DNA of 64,000 nt, taken from NCBI GenBank assembly GCA_052118065.1, contig JBQKHY010000006.1, positions 1 to 64,000 on the forward strand, read 5' to 3'. Made by a program: the position numbers and the translations under genes. Within the stretch, counting starts at the first letter, position 1; each line of letters opens with the position of its first letter. Source of the stretch: Ruminococcoides sp052118065. Its GTDB lineage: Bacteria > Bacillota > Clostridia > Oscillospirales > Acutalibacteraceae. A model generated the notes under the pieces. The model was not told where the DNA came from. It ran no database searches and saw only the letters and a program-made list of their open reading frames with translations. Shown piece by piece: positions 44,951 through 51,795 of this stretch.

Positions 44951-44982
44951 ACCTCACCATAATATATAACGATTGGTGAGGT
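44951..44982 (+). promoter_or_regulatory. Hairpin occluding the cwlJ-like ribosome binding site
   Basis: ACCTCACCA (44951-44959) pairs with TGGTGAGGT (44974-44982), loop 14 bases. The 3' arm is the Shine-Dalgarno GGTGAGGTGA for ATG 44989. Within the 5' arm and loop, CATAATAT at 44958-44965 fits CATANNNT, the -10 of mother-cell sigma E/K promoters; a start there would remove the 5' arm from the transcript. Confidence 0.55.
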
Positions 44983-44988
44983 GATAGT

Positions 44989-45432
44989 ATGGCTTTAGAC
45001 ACTAGAGAACTATTTGCTCGTATATTAAAGTGTGAAGCAGAATCCGAAGGGGAAGATGGTATGAAAGCCATAGCAACCCTAATTATGAACAGAGCAACAG
45101 TTCCTTATGGAGAATTTGCAAGAGTAAATGACGGTGGCAATGTTCATAATATCTTAACTCAATACCGACAATTCACCTGTTACCACGATTATATAGGTGG
45201 TGCTTATAATCCTCAAAATGTTTATAATATGACCCCTGACCCTATACAATATGAAATTGCAGATTGGGCTTTAGCCGGTGGAAGACTGCCAACAGTAGGA
45301 AACAGCCTTTTCTACTTTAACCCATATAGTGATACTTGCCCAACATATTTCCCCAGTAAAGTAGGCATATTATACACACGAATAGGGGAGCATTGCTTTT
45401 ATGCACCAACTAACGCATATGCTGATACTTAA
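44989..45432 (+). CDS. cwlJ: CwlJ/SleB-type cell wall hydrolase
   Basis: 147 residues containing the whole Hydrolase_2 (SleB/CwlJ) catalytic domain with no signal peptide and no binding domain, which is the CwlJ form. ILKCEAESEGEDGMKAIATL holds the proposed catalytic Glu; QYRQFTCY, WALAGGR, SLFYFNPYSDTCPTYF and EHCFYAP are family-like. CwlJ enzymes break spore cortex peptidoglycan during germination. The GerQ-like gene next door supports this reading over a vegetative hydrolase. Confidence 0.82.
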   Translation: MALDTRELFARILKCEAESEGEDGMKAIATLIMNRATVPYGEFARVNDGGNVHNILTQYRQFTCYHDYIGGAYNPQNVYNMTPDPIQYEIADWALAGGRLPTVGNSLFYFNPYSDTCPTYFPSKVGILYTRIGEHCFYAPTNAYADT

Positions 45433-45444
45433 TAGGAGGATTAT

Positions 45445-46041
45445 ATGGTTAATAGAAATATGATAGATTTAGGTCAAATCTATGGTTTGACAGGTAATAA
45501 CGCTAATAGATATATGTATGCTAATACATCGGATATTGTGAATATTCCATCCCTAGAGGATATTGCAAATACACATCAAATGAATAGAAATCAAAGTATG
45601 ACTACCGGTGTAAATGACAGTAATATTGTACCAAGTAGCAGTATCCAAACTGTAGCATCTCCAATGTCAGATTTAGATGAACTTAATTCAGGTAACAGAA
45701 ATTCTAGTGAAACTGCAACAGGTACATCAGTTCCTATTTCTTCACCTATGAGGGTAAATTTAACTACATCGCAAGATACCCAACCAATAGAAGAATATAA
45801 TCAACCTTTTCAGCCTTTCCTAGTAGATGCACAGAATATTCAGTATCTAAACAGTTTTGCAAGAACCCAAATTGGCAGAATGGTTCAAGTTAATTTTATG
45901 ATGGGTACAAATACAGTTCAGTCGCTAGAAGGTACACTTTTAGGTGTAGGTGCAAACTTCCTTTTAATAAATGAACGAGGAACAAGAAATGTCACTGCTT
46001 GTGATTTCTACAATGTAAAGTACATTAGATTTTTCTATTAA
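45445..46041 (+). CDS. gerQ: GerQ-like spore coat protein
   Basis: 198 residues. The first ~125 are Asn/Ser/Thr-rich and poorly conserved. The last ~70 (YLNSFARTQIGRMVQVNFMM... LLGVGANFLLINERGTRNV... YNVKYIRFF) match the C-terminal domain of GerQ as I remember it: one hydrophobic strand pair then a YxxYITF-like end. GerQ is needed for CwlJ localisation in Bacillus spores, and in some Bacillus the two genes are adjacent. GGAGGA lies upstream. The 3' end overlaps convergent hemW by 4 bases. Confidence 0.72.
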   Translation: MVNRNMIDLGQIYGLTGNNANRYMYANTSDIVNIPSLEDIANTHQMNRNQSMTTGVNDSNIVPSSSIQTVASPMSDLDELNSGNRNSSETATGTSVPISSPMRVNLTTSQDTQPIEEYNQPFQPFLVDAQNIQYLNSFARTQIGRMVQVNFMMGTNTVQSLEGTLLGVGANFLLINERGTRNVTACDFYNVKYIRFFY

Positions 46042-47132
46042 ATTAACTCACATATAATAGCATTAGATACAAGGTATCCCTTACGGTTTAGGGATACCTT
46101 TTCTTTATCCACAGTAAGTAGTCCTGCTTTTTCTAGGATTTTAGCTTTTTTAATAATTTCTTCCGGAAACTTTTTATTATACCTTTCTTCATATTCCTTA
46201 AAAATCAAACCTCTTTTAAGTCGTAAGTTAAGCATAATAAATTCTTCTTCAGTACCACCAATACAATCAAAATTAGTTTTATCATTATAAAATTCTTCAA
46301 AACTTCTGTTGTAGTAAAATCTTTCACCATTATAAAATGAATGTGCCGATGGACCAATGCCAATATATTCTTCACATCTCCAGTATTTTGTATTGTGCCT
46401 ACTTTCAAATCCCTCTAAAGAATAATTAGAAATTTCATATTGACTGTAACCAATACTTTCAAGGTATTCACTAACATACATATACATTTCAGCCTGTTCA
46501 TCATCACTAGGCATATTTAAACTATCCTTAATTGTGTAGAACTTTGTACCTTCTTCTATCTTTAGAATATAAGCAGAAATATGCTTAACATTAAGGGACT
46601 TGCAAAAGTCCATAGAATATTTTAATGATTCTTTAGTCTGAGTAGGTACACCGATAATAAGGTCAAGTGAAATATTATCAATACCTGATTTTTTAGCCTG
46701 ATTAACAGTATTGATTACATCTTCTTGACTATGAGTTCTGCCAAGTAACTTCATTTCGCTTTCTACAGCAGATTGCATACCTATTGATAATCTGTTTAAC
46801 CCACATTCTTTAAGTACAGTAAAGTCGATTAATTCCTTGCTTGTAGGATTCATTTCCATAGTGATTTCAGCATTTTCGTCAACATTAAATTTATCATTAA
46901 TCGTATTTAGTATTTTAGCAATTCTTTCAGTACCTAATGTGCTGGGTGTACCACCACCAAAATAAACAGTATCAAGCACAACATCATCATTACAGTATTT
47001 ATCAAATCTTTCAATTACCTTATCTACATATCTATTCATTTCTTCATCATTCATCTTAATGCTGAAAAAGTCACAGTAGGGACATTTACTTTTGCAAAAA
47101 GGAATGTGAATATATAATCCTATTTTCTTCAT
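46038..47132 (-). CDS. hemW: Radical SAM heme chaperone HemW
   Basis: 364 residues. IPFCKSKCPYCDFF is the radical SAM CxxxCxxC motif followed by the extra Cys region, YFGGGTPSTL binds SAM, and the HNxxYW signature (HNTKYWRCEEYIG) separates HemW from the coproporphyrinogen oxidase HemN. HemW is a heme-binding chaperone rather than an oxidase. It stands alone on the minus strand and diverges from prfC. Confidence 0.92.
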   Translation of the reverse strand: MKKIGLYIHIPFCKSKCPYCDFFSIKMNDEEMNRYVDKVIERFDKYCNDDVVLDTVYFGGGTPSTLGTERIAKILNTINDKFNVDENAEITMEMNPTSKELIDFTVLKECGLNRLSIGMQSAVESEMKLLGRTHSQEDVINTVNQAKKSGIDNISLDLIIGVPTQTKESLKYSMDFCKSLNVKHISAYILKIEEGTKFYTIKDSLNMPSDDEQAEMYMYVSEYLESIGYSQYEISNYSLEGFESRHNTKYWRCEEYIGIGPSAHSFYNGERFYYNRSFEEFYNDKTNFDCIGGTEEEFIMLNLRLKRGLIFKEYEERYNKKFPEEIIKKAKILEKAGLLTVDKEKVSLNRKGYLVSNAIICELI

Positions 47133-47148
47133 AATTACCTCAAAAACA

Positions 47149-47177
47149 TTGACTAATTCTATTAATAATAGTAAAAT
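47149..47177 (+). promoter_or_regulatory. Promoter of prfC
   Basis: TTGACT 47149-47154, 17 bases, TAAAAT 47172-47177. Confidence 0.6.
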
Positions 47178-47198
47178 ATACTTTTAGAGATATGTCAA
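47168..47198 (-). promoter_or_regulatory. Possible promoter of hemW
   Basis: Minus strand TTGACA (47198-47193), 19-base spacer, TACTAT (47173-47168). The spacing is long, so this is tentative. Its -10 overlaps the prfC -10. Confidence 0.4.
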
Positions 47199-47215
47199 GT
47201 ATTATTGGAGGAAAA

Positions 47216-48805
47216 ATGAGCGATTTATTTAACGAAATTGATAAAAGAAGAACCTTTGCAATCATTTCTCACCCTGACGCAGGTAAAACAACACTAACAG
47301 AGAAACTTTTGCTATACGGAGGAGCAATCAACCTTGCCGGTTCTGTAAAAGGTAAGAGAACAGCAAAACATGCTGTATCAGACTGGATGGAAATTGAAAA
47401 ACAAAGAGGTATTTCTGTTACTTCTTCAGTTCTTCAGTTTAAATATAAAGGATATTGTATCAACATTTTGGATACACCCGGACACCAAGACTTCTCAGAA
47501 GATACTTATAGAACACTGATGGCTGCTGACTGTGCAGTAATGGTTATTGACGGTAGTAAGGGTGTAGAAAATCAGACAATCAAACTTTTCAAAGTTTGCG
47601 TTATGCGACATATTCCTATTATTACATTTATTAATAAAATGGATAGAGACTCTAAGAGTCCTTATGACCTACTTGAAGATATTGAAAATGTACTTGGTAT
47701 CAACACTTGTCCTATTAACTGGCCTATAGGTTCAGGTAAAGAATTCAAAGGTGTTTATGAAAGAAACACTAAGAAAGTTATTGCCTTTACTGCTAATAAC
47801 GGTCAAAAGGAAGTTGAAAAAGAAGAATTTACTCTTGATGACCCTGAACTTGATTCACACCTAGCATATGGTCAAAAAGAAACTCTACTTGAAGATGTAG
47901 AACTTCTTGATGGTGCAGGTGATGAATTTGATATTGATGCAGTTCGTAAAGGTGAACTTACACCTGTATTCTTCGGTTCAGCTTTAACTAACTTTGGCGT
48001 AGAACCATTCCTAGAAGAATTTTTAAATCTAACTACACCACCACTTGCAAGAGAATCTGATGACGGTATTATTGAACCTAAGAGTGATGAATTCTCAGCA
48101 TTTGTATTTAAAATTCAAGCTAATATGAACAAGAACCATAGAGACAGAATTGCATTTATGCGTATCTGTTCAGGTAAGTTTGAAAAGAATATGGAAGTAT
48201 TCCATATGCAAGGCAACAAGAAAATCAAACTTTCTCAACCACAACAGATTATGGCTCAAGAAAGAGAAATTGTTGATGAAGCCTATGCAGGTGATATTAT
48301 CGGTGTATTTGATCCGGGTATTTTCTCAATCGGTGATACTGTTTGTACACCATCACATAAGTTTAAGTTTAAGGGTATTCCTACCTTTGCACCTGAACAT
48401 TTCTGTTTAGTTAGACAGAAAGACACAATGAAGAGAAAGCAGTTTATTAAGGGTACAAACCAGATTGCACAGGAAGGTGCAATTCAGATTTTCCAAGAAC
48501 TTGATGCCGGTATGGAAGAAGTAATTGTTGGTGTTGTTGGTGTACTTCAGTTTGATGTTCTAAAGTACAGACTAAACAATGAATACAATGTAGAAATTAT
48601 TATGGAGAACCTACCTTATCAGTTTATCCGTTGGATTAAGAATGACAGTGAAGTTGATGTTAAGGCTCTTGACTTAGCATCAGATACTAAGAAAATTCAA
48701 GACTTAAAAGGTAATCACTTACTTCTATTTACATCTTATTGGTCAATTGATTGGGCATTGGAACATAATAAAGGACTTGAACTTCAAGAATTTGGTAATG
48801 TATAA
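47216..48805 (+). CDS. prfC: Peptide chain release factor 3
   Basis: 529 residues from ATG 47216, with GGAGG six bases upstream. GTPase that recycles RF1/RF2 from the ribosome. G1 is SHPDAGKTTLTEKLL, G3 DTPGHQDFSEDTYR, G4 INKMDRDSK; domain 2 and the RF3-specific C-terminal domain follow. MEIEKQRGISVTSSVLQF is the RF3 switch I. Full length. Own promoter and terminator. Confidence 0.97.
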   Translation: MSDLFNEIDKRRTFAIISHPDAGKTTLTEKLLLYGGAINLAGSVKGKRTAKHAVSDWMEIEKQRGISVTSSVLQFKYKGYCINILDTPGHQDFSEDTYRTLMAADCAVMVIDGSKGVENQTIKLFKVCVMRHIPIITFINKMDRDSKSPYDLLEDIENVLGINTCPINWPIGSGKEFKGVYERNTKKVIAFTANNGQKEVEKEEFTLDDPELDSHLAYGQKETLLEDVELLDGAGDEFDIDAVRKGELTPVFFGSALTNFGVEPFLEEFLNLTTPPLARESDDGIIEPKSDEFSAFVFKIQANMNKNHRDRIAFMRICSGKFEKNMEVFHMQGNKKIKLSQPQQIMAQEREIVDEAYAGDIIGVFDPGIFSIGDTVCTPSHKFKFKGIPTFAPEHFCLVRQKDTMKRKQFIKGTNQIAQEGAIQIFQELDAGMEEVIVGVVGVLQFDVLKYRLNNEYNVEIIMENLPYQFIRWIKNDSEVDVKALDLASDTKKIQDLKGNHLLLFTSYWSIDWALEHNKGLELQEFGNV

Positions 48806-48815
48806 TTAAAAATTC

Positions 48816-48847
48816 AGCACAACCTTATCATAAGGTTGTGCTTTTTT
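48816..48847 (+). terminator. Terminator of prfC
   Basis: AGCACAACCTTA (48816-48827) pairs perfectly with TAAGGTTGTGCT (48831-48842), loop of three, then TTTTTT. Confidence 0.9.
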
Positions 48848-48899
48848 GTAGCCTGTTTAGTAATGAAATTATTTAAATTTGTCAAATATTCGGTCAATT

Positions 48900-49043
48900 T
48901 TACCACAAGTAATGATTTTTAATACAATGTATGTTATTTTATTAACAGAGAAAAGAACATTATTTTAATTAATTTATGGCACAAATGATTTATATATATG
49001 GACTGGGGTTGTAGTAATTTTACTGCAACCCTAGTTCTTTTTT
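48900..49043 (+). ncRNA. Candidate small RNA between prfC and hcp
   Basis: A second, isolated plus-strand terminator: 49000-49017 pairs with 49020-49037 over 18 positions using three G-U pairs, then six T (49038-49043). On the minus strand the same three pairs would be A-C mismatches and no T-run follows, so the plus strand is the transcribed one. A possible promoter is TTACCA 48900-48905, 17 bases, TACAAT 48923-48928, giving an RNA of ~110 bases. It could also be a back-up terminator for prfC. Confidence 0.35.
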
Positions 49044-49051
49044 CTTATAAA

Positions 49052-50689
49052 TTATTTCCCAAAAAATAATTCAATATCATCTTCAACTGTACCGATACCG
49101 GAAATACCAAAGTTATCGACAAGAACCTTTGCTACATTTTCAGATAGAAAAGCAGGTAGTGTAGGACCAAGATGAATATTTTTTACACCTAAGTATAATA
49201 ATGCTAATAGTACAATGACTGCCTTCTGTTCATACCATGAGATATTGTAAATAATAGGTAGCTGATTAATGTCATCAAGTCCAAATACTTCTTTTAGTTT
49301 TAGAGCAATAACTGCAAGTGAATATGAGTCATTACATTGACCGGCATCAAGTACCCTAGGAATACCGTTAATATCACCTAGATTTAGCTTGTTGTACTTG
49401 TATTTTGCACAACCGGCAGTAAGGATTACTGTGTCCTTAGGTAAAGCCTTTGCAAAGTCTGTGTAGTAGTTTCTTGATTTTGCTCTACCATCACAACCTG
49501 CCATAACAACAAACTTCTTAATATCACCACTTTTAACTGCATCAACAATTTTATCAGCAAGTGAAAGTACCTGATTTTGTGCAAAGCCCCCAATAATTTC
49601 ACCTTGTTCAATTTCAGTAGGTGGTGGACATTTTTTAGCAAGTTCAATAATTTCGGAAAAGTCTTTTTCTTCACCAATACCACCATCAATATGTTTAACA
49701 CCAGGATAACCTGTAGCACCTGTAGTGAATATCCTGTCAATATAACTTTTCTTAGGTGGCACAATACAGTTAGTTGTCATTAAGATAGGACCATTGAAAC
49801 TTTCAAATTCTTCTTTCTGTTTCCACCAAGCATTACCGTAGTTACCTACAAAGTGAGAATACTTTTTAAAGTGTGGATAGTAGTGTGCAGGTAGCATTTC
49901 TGAATGTGTATAAATATCAACACCTGAATTTTCACTTTGCTTTAGTAGCATTTCAAGATCCTTTAAATCATGACCTGATACTAGAATACCGGGACGACTC
50001 TTTACACCAATATTAACTTTAGTAATTTCAGGATTACCATAAGTTGATGTGTTAGCCTTGTCAAGCATAGCCATACCCTCAACACCGTATTTACCTGTTT
50101 CAAGTGTAAGATTAATCAATTCTTCAACAGATAAATTGTCATCAAGTGTCTTAGCTAATGCACTTTGTAAAAATGCATCAACTTCTTCATTGTCACTCAT
50201 TAGCACATTAGCATGTTTACTGTAAGCAGAAAGTCCCTTTAAACCATATGTGATTAGCTCTCTTAAACTTCTAACATCTTCATCTTTAGTAGAAAGTACA
50301 CCGACAGTTTTACCTTTGCTTTCATATTCATCTTTGTTGCCATTCCAAAATACTTTTTCTGATAAAGAATTTTTATCCTTAACCTTAGAAAGTAATTCTT
50401 CCTTTACCTTTAAAGTTTCTGTTACTCTCTCTTCAATTACCTTTTTGTCAAAATTTGCATTTGTAATTGTTGTAAATAGGTTAAGTGTAATAAGGTGATT
50501 AATTTCCTTATCAATAACCTTATTTTCTTTTCTTAACTGTGTTGTAACAGTAGATAGTAACTTACTTACATATACCAACAAGTCTTGCATAACTGCTGTG
50601 TCAGGTGTTTTACCACATACACCACTCATAGTACAACCACTACATTTAGCAGTTTCTTGACATTGATAACAAAACATTTTATTTTCCAT
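49052..50689 (-). CDS. hcp: Hybrid cluster protein (hydroxylamine reductase)
   Basis: 545 residues. The N-terminal cysteines FCYQCQETAKCSGC plus VCG bind the first Fe-S cluster. Hybrid-cluster ligands lie in VSGHDLKDLEML, LMTTNCIVPP, VVMAGCDGRAKSR, VILTAGCAKYKYN and LDAGQCNDSYSLA. Hcp reduces hydroxylamine or NO and protects against nitrosative stress in anaerobes. I start at ATG 50689 after TGGAGG (plus-strand 50697-50704). A divergent Crp/Fnr-type regulator gene is adjacent. No minus-strand terminator was seen downstream. Confidence 0.95.
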   Translation of the reverse strand: MENKMFCYQCQETAKCSGCTMSGVCGKTPDTAVMQDLLVYVSKLLSTVTTQLRKENKVIDKEINHLITLNLFTTITNANFDKKVIEERVTETLKVKEELLSKVKDKNSLSEKVFWNGNKDEYESKGKTVGVLSTKDEDVRSLRELITYGLKGLSAYSKHANVLMSDNEEVDAFLQSALAKTLDDNLSVEELINLTLETGKYGVEGMAMLDKANTSTYGNPEITKVNIGVKSRPGILVSGHDLKDLEMLLKQSENSGVDIYTHSEMLPAHYYPHFKKYSHFVGNYGNAWWKQKEEFESFNGPILMTTNCIVPPKKSYIDRIFTTGATGYPGVKHIDGGIGEEKDFSEIIELAKKCPPPTEIEQGEIIGGFAQNQVLSLADKIVDAVKSGDIKKFVVMAGCDGRAKSRNYYTDFAKALPKDTVILTAGCAKYKYNKLNLGDINGIPRVLDAGQCNDSYSLAVIALKLKEVFGLDDINQLPIIYNISWYEQKAVIVLLALLYLGVKNIHLGPTLPAFLSENVAKVLVDNFGISGIGTVEDDIELFFGK

Positions 50690-50709
50690 TATATATACCT
50701 CCAAAATTT

Positions 50710-50727
50710 CAAAGTCCCTTGACTTTG
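50710..50727. promoter_or_regulatory. Perfect dyad in the hcp leader
   Basis: CAAAGTC-CCTT-GACTTTG, 7-base arms with a 4-base spacer, just upstream of the hcp ribosome binding site. It could be an operator or an RNA hairpin. Confidence 0.5.
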
Positions 50728-50761
50728 TGAGGTTAGTATAATATATTTTCAATTATAGTTA

Positions 50762-50777
50762 TGTTGTTTCTACAACA
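50762..50777. promoter_or_regulatory. Candidate Crp/Fnr-type operator
   Basis: TGTTGT-TTCT-ACAACA, 6-base arms and 4-base spacer, which is the half-site spacing of Fnr-type boxes. It overlaps the place where an hcp -35 (minus strand, near 50774-50779) would lie if the -10 is TATAAT at 50757-50752. Confidence 0.5.
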
Positions 50778-50804
50778 AAATCTAAAAAGGATGAATTTGC
50801 TATT

Positions 50805-51491
50805 TTGAAATTACAAGAAAAACTTTTAAACCAAGAGAATATAAAAGTCCTAGAAAATTCATTATTGTTTAATAATATTTCTGTAGAAGAATTATATAGC
50901 TTATTGTATTGTCTAAAACCAACTATCAAAGAATACAACAAAGGTGAGTATATCTTTACAACAGGACAGAATGTAAAATCAATAGGACTTGTACTTGATG
51001 GCAATATAATAATAGAAAATAATGATGTGTGGGGTAATAGAAATATAATTGATACTGTAACAGTAGGGGAGATTTTCGGAGAAAATTATGCTTGTATTAT
51101 GAATGAACCTATTTTAGTTGATGTTGTGTCAGCAAGAAATTCAAAAGTTGTATTCTTTGAAATCAATAAAATTTTGAATTTATGCAGTAATATGTGTACT
51201 TATCATAATAGTATAATCAAAAATTTACTTACAATCTCATCAGTAAAGTGTCTTAACTTGTCCAAGAAAATTTTAATTACTACCCCTAAAACTATTAGAG
51301 AAAAACTGTTGTCATACCTATCCTATGTGTCAAAATCAATGAATTCAACTACATTTGATATTCCTTATAATCGTCAAGAATTAGCCGATTATCTTAATGT
51401 GGATAGAAGTGCCTTGTCCTATGAAATCAGTAAAATGCAAAAAGAAAACTTTTTCATCAATACAAAAAACCACTTTCAATTACTTATATAG
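50805..51491 (+). CDS. Crp/Fnr-family transcription regulator
   Basis: 228 residues. N-terminal cyclic-nucleotide-binding-like domain (~20-135: YNKGEYIFTTGQNVKSIGLV, VGEIFGENYA) and a C-terminal winged helix with recognition helix YNRQELADYLNVDRSALSYEI. No N-terminal Cys cluster, so not a classic Fe-S Fnr; some Crp/Fnr proteins next to hcp sense NO through heme. The start is TTG 50805. No better in-frame start exists; AAAAAGG is 14 bases away and a five-codon frame ends on the start (see findings). Confidence 0.88.
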   Translation: MKLQEKLLNQENIKVLENSLLFNNISVEELYSLLYCLKPTIKEYNKGEYIFTTGQNVKSIGLVLDGNIIIENNDVWGNRNIIDTVTVGEIFGENYACIMNEPILVDVVSARNSKVVFFEINKILNLCSNMCTYHNSIIKNLLTISSVKCLNLSKKILITTPKTIREKLLSYLSYVSKSMNSTTFDIPYNRQELADYLNVDRSALSYEISKMQKENFFINTKNHFQLLI

Positions 51492-51795
51492 AAATTACTA
51501 TTTTCATCACTTAAATATGAGCAATAAATCAATTAGAAAAGTCCGGTACAAACTTATGATTTGTATCGGACTTTGTCATTCATAATAGGTGAAATAGTTC
51601 ATATAAAGAACTATGTAAAAATTAACCTATCTTATGTAATAAATAGCACAAAATATGTTGAAAAATGTCTAGTAATATTATGAAAAATGTTGTATAATAA
51701 ATCATATACAGAAATTATATATATAAAATATTATTTTAATTCTGAATTATTAGCAATAATGATGAATTATAAATTATTTGATGAGGGGTATTTTT
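51492..51795. other. Intergenic region before the surface-protein cluster
   Basis: 304 bases. At the left a 15-base stem (51538-51552 with 51560-51574, one G-T) without a clear T-run probably ends the regulator transcript. At the right TATAAT (51693-51698) may be a -10 for the surface-protein genes, with no good -35. The rest is AT-rich; no gene seen. Confidence 0.5.

Noticed and set aside
48863..48922. A 19-codon frame between prfC and hcp
   Set aside because: No ribosome binding site and no conservation that I can judge; I prefer a non-coding RNA or nothing.
50719..50742. A plus-strand promoter for the Crp/Fnr regulator (TTGACT and TATAAT)
   Set aside because: The spacing is only 12 bases, too short for a sigma A promoter; TTGACT is better explained as part of the dyad at 50710-50727.
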